Below are positions 11,776 through 23,369 of a stretch of 64,000 nucleotides of DNA, one piece after another. Where the stretch lies: positions 45,374,027-45,438,026 of the forward strand of contig NC_079491.1 in NCBI RefSeq assembly GCF_020520425.1, given 5' to 3'. Position 1 is the first letter of the stretch. The number at the start of each line of letters is the position of its first letter. Under the pieces are notes generated by a model. It was not told the DNA's origin and did no database searches. It saw only the letters and a list, made by a program, of their open reading frames with translations. A program made the position numbers and the translations under genes. The stretch is from Spinacia oleracea. Its lineage: Eukaryota; Streptophyta; Magnoliopsida; Caryophyllales; Amaranthaceae.

Positions 11776-11959
11776 ATAAAAATTGTTAAATAATAACTAA
11801 AGAATACTTATTAATTAATAACTAAATAACTATATAATAAATAATAATAATAATCTGTAATTGATTACTAAATAATTACAATAATGATAAATATTAATAA
11901 TAATAATTCATATTTAATAACTAATAACTAAATGATTAATAACTAATAATCCGTAACTA

Positions 11960-11960
<1 letters not shown>

Positions 11961-12012
<52 letters not shown>
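11961..12012. repeat. TTA trinucleotide microsatellite
   Basis: About 17 TTA units in a row within the Harbinger-like MITE. Confidence 0.95.
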
Positions 12013-12013
<1 letters not shown>

Positions 12014-12220
12014 ATTAAATTGAATTGAATTGAATTGAATTAAACTGAAGTAAACTGAACTGAACTGAACTTAATGCTCCTGAACTGAACTGAACTGAAA
12101 TGAACTGAATGCTTCTGAACTGAACTGAACTGCATTGAACTTAACTTAACTTAACTGAACTGAACTGAACTGTCAAATAAGTCCTGAAGCTGAAATTAAG
12201 CCAAAAAGAACAGGGCCTTA

Positions 12221-13374
12221 CAAGAGTAATCTTCAAAGATATTGCCTCTGTAATTTCTTATGAGTTACATGTTCACCGACACAACTATTGAGGTCTCTGA
12301 GTTGATTTTCTTATAATAATAATGCAAGTGAAGGATGTCTTAATTATTTATTTCAAAAATTTCAAGGTGGGTGAATAATTTTGTAAACACAAATTTCAAG
12401 TCTGTAAAATAATTAATAAACTCAAAATAACGTGAAAAATATATATTTTATTGATTTGTGTAATTTGGGTACAATCTCTAAATATTTGCTCATCTGATTC
12501 GATCTCCACTTTGAATTTGACAACTCACGGACTTGTTTGATTTGTACTTGAATGAAGGACTTCGGGCTTGATCTCGTTACAGAATGTTGATGTAGAAAGA
12601 GAACGACACGTCAGTTTTGTATGCTTGTTGTTCTTCTTCCACCGGGATTATTTGATGTTGATTTGGTGCCGCTCACGAACTGGTTTGATCTTCTTGAATT
12701 AGGTCTTCTTGAATTAGGGCCTCTGAGGTTGATCTTCTATAATGGAATGACACGTCGATTTAAATGCTTGTTGTTCTTTTTCTAGGGAGAGGGTTGTGAC
12801 TTGACTGACAGGGAGAGATTTGAGAGTTTTAGGTTTTGCCGTCCGTTTCTCCTCTCCTCAAATGAAGTAAAAGAGCTCTATTAATAGAGTTAGGGGACCT
12901 TTAGGGTTTTGAATGTGCTTTGGGCCGTTTTAGTTGGATTTAACAGTCATGACCCATTAAATAGTTTTGACCCGTTTTATTGGGTTTTAACTATTAATAA
13001 ATGAGTAATTAAAAATAATAAAAATGGACTAAATTGTAAGGGTTTACAGTTAAATACTTATTAACATAGCGGAATAATCCCCAAAGCCAGGAACCATGTA
13101 TAAAGTACAGATCAAGCAGACTTACGTTTGTAGCGTGTTTTCCTTAGATTCAACGTATCACGAACACGAACAAGAACACCAGATGTCGTTCCTCTACTTG
13201 GTTTACCGACACGTTAAGATCCGTCTTGAGATCGATGGCTTTGAAGTTACTCAAGATATTTGCTTTTTGGGAAGAACAGTTGTAACGGAGGCACAAAGAG
13301 AGTTTTGGATTTTCTCTTTTGTTTAGGTTAAACTGATTAGGGTTGTGTGGAAAAACAACTAGTGTGTTAGATTA
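12221..13374. other. Unassigned intergenic sequence
   Basis: No supported gene. The text around 12570-12800 has two related segments (CTTGTTGTTCTTCTTCCACC-like and a diverged copy near 12765), suggesting old duplication. An open frame at 13096-13326 (76 codons) has no recognisable domain. The stretch may belong to the LTR-like remnant that follows. Confidence 0.3.
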
Positions 13375-13985
13375 TTAGAATAATCTATTAAATAAATGTG
13401 CCAACCGACCAAGCCAAAGGCCTAGTCGGCCAGCCACACTTACACACACACACGGCCATGGGCCTGCACGGCAGTGGGCCTTGGGCTGCGCCCTTGCCTT
13501 GTTGCGTGCAGCGCCTGTGCTGTTGTGCTTGTGCAAGCGCGCACACAAGCAGTCGCGTGGCCATGGGCCAGCGCTGCTGTGTTGCTGCCACGCACTTGCG
13601 CCCATGGCCCTTGAGCGCTTCGCGCATTCGGCTCGTGGGCTGCACTCCGTCTTGCGTTTAAATTATCGCCCGACAATTTATTTTTCGTGTCGTACGATAC
13701 GATCCAACGTCGTACGATACGATTACGCAATACGATATACGATTCTGATCCAAGGTCATATCGTATAATTACGTTTTCCGAACTATTTTCTCGAAAATCT
13801 ATTAAATGAATTTCTGATTCATTTAATCCGATGATATGTTACATGCCACCTTATAGGTTCAGTCAAGAGTAAGATGTGATCCTAATTAGGATTAGTACTC
13901 ACTGATCGGAAGCATTGCTCCAGCCAGCTGTTCCGATCACTTGATCTCACTGAATTGGCGTTGCTTTTTGGTCTTCCTGTTTTGA
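13375..13985. mobile_element. GC-rich LTR-like remnant
   Basis: A GC-rich block at 13398-13660 is low complexity, with many GCGC, CATGGGC and CACACA motifs, and is open in several frames at once. It is followed by two copies of GTCGTACGATACGAT (13690-13725) and a stem-loop with arms GATCGGAA and TTCCGATC (about 13904-13939). The layout resembles part of a plant Ty1/copia LTR, but no LTR ends, PBS or coding region are visible. Confidence 0.35.
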
Positions 13986-14350
13986 ATCTATACTATTTTT
14001 TGACATGATTTTTTACTCAAATATCCTTATATATCTTTATAATTACCAAAAATATCTAAGAATCTCTTCATATTCTATCCTAAATATCTCCACCATCCCT
14101 TATTTAATTCATTCACATTTCCCATTCAACCACCCACCCCACTTTTTCTGATTTTTTATTAATTTAATAAAAATATCATCTCTTTCCTTCATTTCTTTAT
14201 TACTTTCCTTCGTTTTGGTGTACGATAAATATTCAGCGAAGTTAAAGTTAACGTAAAAATTTAAAAATTACCCTTATAAAGGTTATCTATTTTTTGGTGA
14301 TAAAATTTTTTAATTTAATAAAAAATATTTCTTCAAAATTAATAATCTAA

Positions 14351-16432
14351 TCTAATATATATAAAGGAGGCATATTTGCTGAATTATTAGAGCGCCACGT
14401 AGTAAATCTAATGGTTTCGGCAATGAAAAATAAGATTTCTAATTTCTTTTTAATTAAAAAAATCCTGCACGTAGATAATTAATCATATGCCACATAGATA
14501 TTCTAATTATTAATTAATTACTAATATATACAACTCCATCCAAAATCAAACACTCTAATAATTAAAAATTAAATCTAAAATAAGATTCATTCAAAATCAA
14601 ACACTAATCTAAAATAAAATTCAATTCATTCCAAAATCAAACACTAATCCAATATTAGAGCGCCACGTAGGAAATCTAATGGTTTCGGCCAATGAAAAAT
14701 AAGATTTTGAAATTATTTTTGAATTAAAAAAAATCGAGTGCCACATAGATATTTTTATTAATTAACTAGATTTTGAAACCCGTGCGAAGCACGGTTTATT
14801 ATAGATATATTCATATTATCATATATAAAAGGTTATTTGATGAAATACAATGAAATTAGAAGAAAAAAATCACAATCAGTTATGCCGATAACTAAAAATA
14901 AAACACGAAGAATTTGCTAATAACAAAACATGCATGCTGAGGGAGTGTAATTAACAATTTTTTTGAACCATCAACTAATGGATTACGATTTGTATTTATA
15001 TTTGTATTTTAATTATTATATTTTACTCAACGCAAATGATATTTAATTTGCAGATATGTTATCCTAAAAAATGGTACTCCTTAGATAAAGAGTGTTCTTT
15101 ATCGTAAACTTGGAGTAATGTATAACTCTAAGCTATTACTCAATTCCAACCATTAATCTTATTGATGCACGGATATGTATTTTCATTGCATGATAAATAC
15201 ACATTATAATAATATGAAATATATAAAAACGCGGTTAGTTTATAATTCAACAAATACATACTATAAAGATATATTATAAAATACTCGTATAAGATTTTGT
15301 TAACCTTGTACTTTGTTATAGTCATTTTCTTTATCGGTTGGTTAATTACATTAAATATCGAATAATTGCTTCGTTATGATGAGATAAAACTAACATAAAA
15401 AATAAGGAGGATAAATTTTAGTCTAAGTAATTTATATACTTCTTACTCGTTTTCCATTGGTAGCATAAATATAACACTTACCAGTTACCATTCAAACAAC
15501 CCATGCATATGATGCCTAACTAACTACATGTGAAGGAATTTGAGAAAAAATGGTGATAGAAGTTACAAAGAAAAACACCACAATCACGTACAATTACAAA
15601 ATCGAGTAGGAGGAGAAGGAGTGGCGAACCTACGAACACTTAACCCTAAGAGAACCAGAACTATTTATAATGTTTTCATGGTTAAAGTTTAGGTTACATT
15701 AAACTCTAGTTTTTTTTATCTCATGGAGTATTTATCTTATGACTCAATATTAATTATTACCGTACGATTTAAAAAAAAATACATTCTCATATTTCAATAT
15801 TCAACCTATGTATAAATCCATATATGTAGAAGTACTATGTAGCAAAAGATAGTTTTTTCCATTGATTGAAAATCTTCTTCGTTTATGTTATCAAATTAAC
15901 ATACGTATTATATTTTAATATTAATATATATTTAATATTAATTAAATAGTGTGTATTTGAAATTCTCATCCTCAATCTATAGTAATATCGTATGAAGTGT
16001 GATTCTACGGAGTAATATTTATCTTTCTTAAACATTTAAATATATTTAATTAATATTTGATACTTTAAAATTAATTAAAATACCTATGTGGCACCTAATT
16101 AATTATCTACGTGGCACTTGATTTTTTTATTCAAAAAGAAATTATAAATCTTATTTTTCATTGGCCGAAACCATTAGTAATCCTAGGTGGCGCTCTAATC
16201 TTTCAGCAAATATGCCTCCTTTATATATGTATATTAGATTATTAATATTATGCATATACAACTTCATCCATAATTAAAAATTAATTAAAAATTAATCTAA
16301 AATGAAATTCAATCCAAAATCAAAAACTAATATAATATAATCTGTAAAATATAGCAGTTGGTATATATATATAGGAGTTTAATTTAACTTAACAATTTAA
16401 TAGAATTCGTGCATCGCACGGGCTAAATCTAA
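14351..16432 (+). mobile_element. Helitron A (outer), non-autonomous
   Basis: It starts TCTAATATATATAAAGGAGG directly after an A (14350). It ends with a short hairpin CGTGC-ATC-GCACG (16408-16420, with one offset base), then CTAA at 16429-16432 and a T. Helitrons start with TC, end with CTRR about ten bases after a hairpin, and insert between A and T, so all marks fit. Removing Helitron B leaves about 609 bp with no coding capacity. Its interior has a partial tandem duplication: the AGAGCGCCACGTAG segment occurs near 14385 and 14655. Confidence 0.65.
14766..16238 (-). mobile_element. Helitron B nested in Helitron A, opposite strand
   Basis: On the minus strand it starts TCTAATATACATATATAAAG at 16238. 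It ends at 14766 with a 15-base hairpin CCGTGC-TTC-GCACGG, about 13 bases, then CTAG. The flanks are A before the start and T after the end on that strand. Length is 1473 bp, with no Rep/helicase. Its 5' 170 bp closely match the 5' end of Helitron A, so the pair forms a long inverted repeat. Confidence 0.75.
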
Positions 16433-16550
16433 TGTATAAAATTAATCATTTAACCCTTTAAAATGTTTATCTATCAACTTTTTTGTTTAATAATTTAAAG
16501 TTAGAGAAAACTTGGATAAAAGTTAGAGAAAATTGGGTAAAAGTTATGTA

Positions 16551-16603
16551 CTCCCTCCGTCTCTTTTTGTTTTTTACGTTTGGTATTTTTCATGCGTTTT
16601 AAC
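16551..16603. mobile_element. Truncated Stowaway-type MITE end
   Basis: After a TA (16549-16550) the text reads CTCCCTCCGTCTCTTTTTGT, a left end of the Stowaway type. The matching right end was not found. The copy runs into the GACCTGTCAAA repeat. Confidence 0.55.
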
Positions 16604-16745
16604 TAGACCTGTCAAACGGGTCGGGTTGGGTCAGAGTTGGTCAATTTCGGGTTCGGGTTATATCGGGTCGGTCACTTTCGGATTCGGGTTGACAAATACT
16701 TGTTCAGGACCACCCAGAGTGTTCGGGTTCGGGTTGACCCAACGG
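16604..16745 (+). repeat. CGGGTCGGGTT-rich dispersed repeat, copy 1
   Basis: Begins TAGACCTGTCAAACGGGTCG and continues with alternating GGGTTCGGGTT and TCGGGTCGG motifs. A second copy lies in reverse orientation at 33603-33740. Its class is not clear to me; many plant genomes hold similar low-complexity repeats. Confidence 0.7.
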
Positions 16746-17736
16746 ATTTAAAGCTTTTTTATCGCCTTTTTTATTTATTTTTTGTTCGAGTAGTGTAGTA
16801 CCACATTTTTTTTGATAATAGTAGTACCGCATACATCCAGTATTCCTTTTTCAATTTTTAAAACTTATCAATTTATCATGATTATTATTACTGTTAGATA
16901 TTATGTATAATGAATTTAGAGGATGGTGCTACATGTACTCCTAAATTACATGGAATCTTGTACTCCATGTCATTCATTGGCTGAAATGGCATCTTTAAAG
17001 ATGCCCTCCTTTTTGAAAATTTCCCAAATTTTCAAATTTAATTTCAAATTTTACACATATTACAATAAACTTAATTAATGCATTATTTTTTTTCAGATTT
17101 TTTTTTGAACAGGAGAGAGAAAACATATTTTTGGGTTGAATTTTTTTCATCCATTCTCATTGTTCTCTCCCGTTTTTCGTGATCTCTTCAGTTCTTGGTG
17201 TTTGATTTTTTTCTGTTCTTCATATTCTTCCTTTCTTCACGTTCTTCCTTGAATTAAACTTTTTGTAATTAAACTTTGATTTTCTTATGTTCTTCATGTT
17301 GTTCATAAACCTAGATTCATAAACCCAGATTACGGTTTAGGGTTTTGGCGGTTGTGGTCTTCGACCCAAGGGCGGTTGTTGGAGTCAAACCACGACGGCG
17401 GTGGGTCGTTGGTGTTCTTATTTCCGGCCGGAATCTAGGGTAAGAGGGGTAATATTAGAAGGAAAAAGAAATAAGAGATTCGAAAGAGAAGGGAGGTTTG
17501 TTGAGGGTGGTGAAGACGGTGATGGTGGCGGCGGGATGGGAACCCAGATGAATGACCTAGATCTTAAAGTTGTTCAATCTTTTTTTTATATGTCTTTGAT
17601 TTAACGGGATCATTTAAAAAATAATGAAATCAAGGAAAATTGAATATACGGGGTCATTTGTTTTATAGAATCAAATAAAGTGATTCTAATACAATTATGG
17701 CAGCCAACGATAAAATAATTTACTTTACCAAAGGTT
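16746..17736. other. Unassigned stretch with GC-rich exon-like segment
   Basis: A perfect 18-base palindrome GGCATCTTTAAAGATGCC lies at 16988-17005. From about 17330 to 17560 the sequence is GC-rich and opens a 67-codon Gly/Arg/Glu-rich frame (17401-17604) with no known domain; a captured gene fragment is possible. Near 17600-17690 two copies of ACGGGATCATTT/ACGGGGTCATTT with GAAATC-type ends appear; related motifs recur at 17860, 18390 and 19145. Confidence 0.35.
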
Positions 17737-17816
17737 ATGTGCTGATACCCCTTGCTTCAATGGTCACTGCAATGCTTCCTATATTTCTTTCAGGCTGCGA
17801 GGCGTGTTCGATCCCT
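17737..17816 (+). repeat. Pol III-promoter-like module, copy 1
   Basis: Begins ATGTGCTGATACCCCTTGCT, has an A-box-like CTTCAATGG stretch and a B-box-like GTTCGATCCC about 70 bases from the start. Spacing and order resemble a tRNA-derived SINE head. It is one of three related copies in 1.6 kb. Confidence 0.45.
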
Positions 17817-18130
17817 GATATCAACAATCCTTTTTTCATTTTAACTCTGAATAAGAATTTACGGGATCTTTTTAACTTTAATGAAATCAAAAGGTGATTT
17901 TTAAACACTGACTTAATTTAATTTATAAAAAAACGAAATCCAGAAATGAAATTACGATTATATAATACTAACAGTAGTAATCTATAAAATTACACACTCA
18001 CCTATCAATTGAAATGGAAAATATAAGCGAGAAACAGCAAGCTATCGTCGGTGCTATATGGTTGTGATACAATTTTTTTCCAATGCTAACGAAGCTGTGA
18101 AGCCCCAAATTGAAGTTTAAAATTTTCTAC

Positions 18131-18205
18131 GGGAGTTGTGTTTTAAGAGACGTTTGAACTTCTCTGTGGGAGTTGTGTACTGAGGGACGTTTGAACTTCT
18201 TTATG
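18131..18205. repeat. Two-copy 37-bp tandem repeat
   Basis: GGGAGTTGTGT...GACGTTTGAACTTCT occurs twice, starting at 18131 and 18168. A weaker third start follows near 18205. Confidence 0.75.
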
Positions 18206-18437
18206 TGAATTGCGTTTTATAGGTATCAATTCATTTGCACTCAAAGGAGTTGGTATATGACGTCTGATTGAATTTGTGGGACGGTATCATTTTTAATAGA
18301 ATCCCTTTTGATTTGTAAGACTCTATATCCATTTTAACGGATTGAAGTTTGAACCCTATAAAAACAAAATGACTTCTTTATATTCAAAATGATCCCGTAT
18401 AGTAATGTTATGTTAAAAACATTTTGTCTGTCCTTGA

Positions 18438-18522
18438 AAGGAGTCGAACATCGGTGCGTGGGGATATTACTCAATATGATCCGCATTCAGTAACCATTGC
18501 GACAAAGGGGTATCAGCACATC
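18438..18522 (-). repeat. Pol III-promoter-like module, copy 2
   Basis: Reverse-complement copy: GATGTGCTGATACCCCTTTG, then GTCGCAATGGTTACTG (A-box-like) and GATGTTCGACTCC (B-box-like). It is the best preserved of the three and lies in opposite orientation to the other two. Confidence 0.45.
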
Positions 18523-19241
18523 TGTATTTTCAAAAGAACCAATTTGTACATTGAGTTAGAGTTTGACTTTTTTTTTCTTTTTACCTTAAAGGTGTAATGA
18601 TCCTGTAAATTCATGGTCAAAAATTATACCAAGTAATTTCCTCTTTGGCCAGGATTCAAAAGCCTAGTTAAACTTTAAAAAGATGATTTTTTCTCTAGGG
18701 AAATCCATAGTCAAGGTAACCTTTTATTTTTATTGTCGTATTAGATGTGTTTACTAAAACATAAATTAACTTCTAGGTGTGTATGGATTCTCATCCTAGA
18801 TTCTTAAAGAGTAGTCGTCTATTAAAAAGGTAAATGTAACCTTCTATTACGACGGTATTGTTTTAGCAAATATCTATAAACGTTTGTAATGAATGGATTA
18901 AATATTGCATGTAAATTATATGATGAAGCATTTAGCACAAGTCGTGAAGGCTTGAAAAGACTAATTATCTTGAACTTAATTACTCCATAATTTTCCAAGT
19001 GCTTGAATTATCAATCAATATTCGGTCCTAATTCAATAAAGGGTTATCGGCAGAAAACGCTTTTTTATTATATTTTTACTAGGAATTACTCCGTATGTTT
19101 TTTTAATGGAGAATTAAATTTTATTACTATGTATTTTAATATGTGGGATCATTTTATTTATTATGAAATCTAAACATTCGCTGCTTATAAAACAAGGTTT
19201 TCAAAATCTCAAATATATTATATATTTTCTAGCACAAATGG

Positions 19242-19322
19242 ATGTGCTGATACCCCTTGCCAAACTGGTTACAACGAAGTTTATATGGTCATCTTTACAC
19301 TGCCTAGACCTGCGTTTGATCC
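19242..19322 (+). repeat. Pol III-promoter-like module, copy 3
   Basis: Begins ATGTGCTGATACCCCTTGCC, then AAACTGGTTAC and a decayed B-box-like CGTTTGATCC. Less conserved than copies 1 and 2. Confidence 0.35.
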
Positions 19323-19911
19323 TTTATATGTGGCTTTGTTTTTGTTTTTTTTTTCCTTTGTGCAATTGTTGTTTTATGTTTCTATACTTTTTATGTTTTC
19401 TTTTTAGTATTTACGGAATCATAATAAACAATACATAATCAGATTGCATATTGCAATATACGGCCATTGTCACTTCTGAAAAGCCATTGTCGTCTTCATC
19501 AACCTTCGGTAAAGGGTCCAGCTTTTGCTTCCATTCAAGCACAAAACATCCACATAGCTAGTTTTCTTCTATACCTTCTTCCAACCATCAACATAGCTAG
19601 CTTTTGCAACTGAAACTAATTTAGAAAAAGGTAGATTAAATTTAATATTTGAATTGAGCATTTTATCAAACACCTTTTTTTTAATGCAGAAATAGGAAAT
19701 ATATTACCAAAAGAGGATTACACCTCTAAAGTTTTTGGACCATACAAAAGAGCCTACATAGTGCATAAGTGCCATCACAAAAACCAATATTGGCACAGCA
19801 TCACAAGTTAGATCTAGGCTAGCAAAAGTTAAAATATAGACAAGCAAAATAAGAGTAGTTAGATCCAATCTCTTCTTCTTTACACAAAGCTTCAAGGTCC
19901 CATCCAAGCAG

Positions 19912-20547
19912 CTAAGTACTTGCCTGATCATCCACCACCATTTCCATCTCATAGTCATGCACCAGATTTGAGGGAGGTTGGAAGTGATACACCTTCAGAG
20001 ATTTCATCTTTCTCCCAATCTCAGCCAGACCATGGGCAATCTTATTTGCATCCCTCTTCACATGAAAGATAGTAACATCCCAGTTTCTCTGCAGAAGAGA
20101 GGTAATATCAGTGATAAGAGAGGATAGTTGATGATCTTTGTAGCTTTGGGGGTGCTCCAGCATGAACTTTAGGGCTTCAGCATCAGTCTCTAATTCCAAG
20201 TGAGTGATCTTCCTTTCCCAGGCAATGAGAAGGCCTTCTTTCATTGCAGTCAGTTCAGCAGAAGCAGCACCAATGGTGTCAAAATGGGTGGAGAAACCAA
20301 TCTGCCATATACCTTTGTTGCATCTAATGACTCCACCTCCTCCAGCATTGTTGATATCATACCAGGAACCATCAGTATTAAGCTTAAAATACATCTTCTG
20401 AGGAGGAGCCCAGATTCTGACAGCAGTAGAGCCATTCCTGATAGCTGGATCCTTAGACTTTAAAATATTATTAGTGAAATTGTAATCCGCCCAGAATTTG
20501 TTATAGAAGGTTAAACAATTTTCCATTTTTTTTATTAAAAACCGCAT
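19912..20547 (-). pseudogene. LINE ORF2 C-terminal RNase H domain
   Basis: This frame carries the plant L1-type RNase H (RVT_3): LNTDGSW, an ELETDAEAL strand and VKRDANKIAHGLA near the end. RNase H would remove the RNA template strand after reverse transcription. It follows the zf-RVT part but lies in another frame. The shift occurs in the A/T run near 20525-20535, where the two frames overlap and both read Asn/Lys-rich text. In an intact element this would be one ORF2 polypeptide. Confidence 0.9.
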
Positions 20548-23369
20548 TATTCCTGTAAGACCAAATGTGCCATATAGTTATTGTGAAGATAATTTGCCAA
20601 TCATGACATCCATTCAGGTTATAGGAGATCCACTCATGCCAATTAAGAGAGTAAAAAGACTGTAAGTTCAAGTCAAAAGAGGAAGAATGATATTGAAATA
20701 TCATTGACCAGAACATAGAAGAACTATGGCAAGTTCTAAACAGGTGAATATTATCTTCAATAGAATTAGAGAATCTGATACAGATAGGGTTAAAATTTGG
20801 AATTTTATGGGAAAGAGTAAGGGCAACAGGCAGAATAGAATGACACACATTCCATAACAACATTTTGTATTTATAAGGCACACTAATTTTCCACATCTTT
20901 TTCCAGTTAACATTAACTAAGCATTTAGATAAGGAATAATTGTTAGTCGAATGGTAAGCTGATTTAATGGTGAAGGACCCTTTATTATCAAGCTTCCAAC
21001 TTATGGAATCATCACATTCAGTGAGGGTTGGGAGAGGAATAGCCTTAATAAGATTACAAATATTGGTGGGGAGCAAATGAATAATTCTAGACAAGTCCCA
21101 TTGATTGTTAGAGATAATGTGAGCGACCTTAAGATGAGCCATCGAATCAGGTATGACAATATCTGGAAGAAGGTAAAGAGGATGATTACCCACCCAGTGG
21201 TGATACCAAAGAGAAGTGTCCTTCCCATTCCCAATTCTTAAGATTATACCCTTATTGAGAATCTCTCTTCCCTTTAGAATATCTTTCCAGATAGTAGAAG
21301 AACTAGGATTAGGAGTGCAGTCCATAAGGTTAGAAGATTTGAGGTATCTAGAAGTTAAGATTCTAACCCAAAGTTTATCAGGCTGAGTAAGAATCTTCCA
21401 ACCTAGTTTAGCCATAAAAGAAAGGTTCCATCTTTTTAGGTCTCTAATACATAACCCTCCTTTATTTATTGGATCACAAATCCTATTCCAGTTTGTTCTA
21501 TGGATATATCTGGATCTGTCAACTCTATTCCAAAGAAGTTTTTTACATTTACTCTCCAATTCTTGAATCACAGTGGCAGGAAGAACAGTAGTTTGCATGA
21601 CATACAAAGGATAAGCATTGAGAACAGATTTAATCAGGGTGCATCTACCTGCCATATTTAGCAATTTAGCCTGCCAACCTCTTATTTTGCTGGTTGTCTT
21701 GTCTAGAAGATTGAAGAAATTAGATTTCTTGAGTCTAGTAGGAGAAATAATACAACCAAGATATTTCCCAAAGGTAGTGGTGTCTTTGAAAGTACATTCA
21801 TTTCTAATAGAACATCTGACATTATAATTCATTTTCCTTGGAAAAATAAGAGAAGATTTCGAAACGTTAACTTGCAAACCTGAAATTTCTCCAAATGAAT
21901 GAAGAGTATCAAGCATGATTTTCATGTTAATAGTAGTAGCAGAACCAAAGAGGAAAACATCATCAGCATAAAATAAGTGGGATATTGACATTGTTTTTGA
22001 AATTTTAAGAGGTTTCCACAGTTTGCTATGGACCTTATTTTCTATCATGTAGGAAAGTCTTTCAAGGCAAAGGACAAAAATGTAAGGAGATAAAGGATCA
22101 CCTTGTCTGATTCCTCTAGTAGGGAGAAAACTTTCTGTAATTTGTCCATTCCAAAGAACAGAAATAGAGGCAGTAGTGATACAGCTCATGATTAAATTGA
22201 TAGTAGAATGGGGAAATTTAAACCAATGAAGGGTATCATGAATGAAACTCCATTCAATACTATCAAAAGCTTTACTTAAATCAATTTTAAAGGCCATACA
22301 TTTAGATTTGATGCTAGCCTTATTGAACATATGGGCAATCTCCTTAATAATGATCACATTCTCATCAATGGTTCTATTCATAACAAAACTGGATTGCAGG
22401 GGGCTAATAAGATTAGGAAGCAAGGGTTTAAGTCTATTCGAGATTATCTTAGTGATGAGTTTATAAATGGAGTTACAAAGCCCAATGGGCCTAAACTCTT
22501 TCATACAGGAAGGAATATTAGTTTTTGGAATCAAACAAAGAAAAGAGTTATTAATGTTTTGGGGAATAGAACTAGATAAAAAACATTGTTGCACAAAGGT
22601 AGAGATAGAATGATTTATCTCCTTCAAAATTTTTGTAAGAAAAGGGGTTGCAAGCCATCAGGACTAGGGATTTTAATAGGACTTATTTGGAAAAGAACAT
22701 CTTTTATTTCATCAGCAGAAGGGCAACTTTCTAAAAAGCTAACATCATGACTTGATAAATTAGAAAAAGAAGGAGAAGCAATCAAGGTTCTAGAGCTAGA
22801 AAGGTGAGTAGTAGTGAAAACCTTAATAAAATAATCCCTAGCCATAGATTTTAAAGAGTTCTGGTCATGAATCCAAGAATCATTATCATCTTTTAAACAA
22901 AGAATTTTGCTTCTAGATTTTTTGATTTTAGCAATGGTATGAAAGTACTTAGTATTCCAATCAGCATACTTTCTCCAGTTTAAACCAGCTTTTTGAGCCC
23001 AAATAACTCTTTCTTTATGGTGAATATCCTTTAGTTCAACAAGAAGTTTCTTTTCAAGCTCAAAAATAAAAGGAGTGTGATGTTTTGCCAGACTAATTTG
23101 ACAGCCATCAATTCTTCTCAAGAGATTCATTTTTTGTTTTCTTAAATTCCCAAAGATGTTAGTGTTCCAAAGTTCAATAGAATTAAGAAAATTGTTGCGC
23201 CCAGCAATGAAATTCATATCAGCATCAATCCAATTACTGACAAAATAATCTTTAAAAGCTTCGTGAGATAACCAAAGTTCTTTACAACGAAAAGGAAAAG
23301 GACCAGGCAATTTTTCGGGGAAAATATTGATTAATAAGGGACAATGATCAGAATAAATCTTAGGTAAAT
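20501..23369 (-). pseudogene. LINE ORF2: reverse transcriptase and zf-RVT
   Basis: Starting at the gypsy insertion point, the frame reads YSDHCPLLI (end of the endonuclease domain) and a linker, then stops near 22624 after SPDGLQPLF. A one-base loss around 22627 shifts the frame, and the reverse transcriptase continues to 20501. Visible RT marks are KIDLSKAFDS, GIRQGDPLSP and the catalytic FYADD box. The zf-RVT region follows (WKISVPYKYKMLLW, DNIHLFRTC). The protein would make cDNA at a nicked target. The endonuclease split and at least two frameshifts make it inactive. Confidence 0.93.

Larger units (their letters stand above)
11446..12217. mobile_element. Harbinger/Tourist-like MITE, 772 bp
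   Basis: The ends are GGCCCTGTTCTTT and its exact reverse complement, flanked by TTA at 11443-11445 and 12218-12220. A TTA duplication with GGCCCTGTT-type ends is characteristic of PIF/Harbinger MITEs. Inside both ends are tandem GAACT pentamers. The centre is almost pure AAT/ATAA microsatellite, so much of the length is slippage expansion. Confidence 0.85.

Noticed and set aside
13388..13768. Overlapping Ala/His/Cys-rich open frames on both strands
   Set aside because: Low-complexity GC-rich text without stops in many frames; no domain and no splice context.
13987..14804. Possible separate Helitron starting TCTATACTATTTTTTGAC
   Set aside because: The start resembles a Helitron 5' end, but the hairpin at 14780-14794 is better explained as the 3' end of minus-strand Helitron B, and ATAG follows it instead of CTAG on the plus strand.
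17737..17816. A functional tRNA gene
   Set aside because: A- and B-box-like motifs exist, but a cloverleaf with paired acceptor stem is not visible and the three copies differ at key positions.
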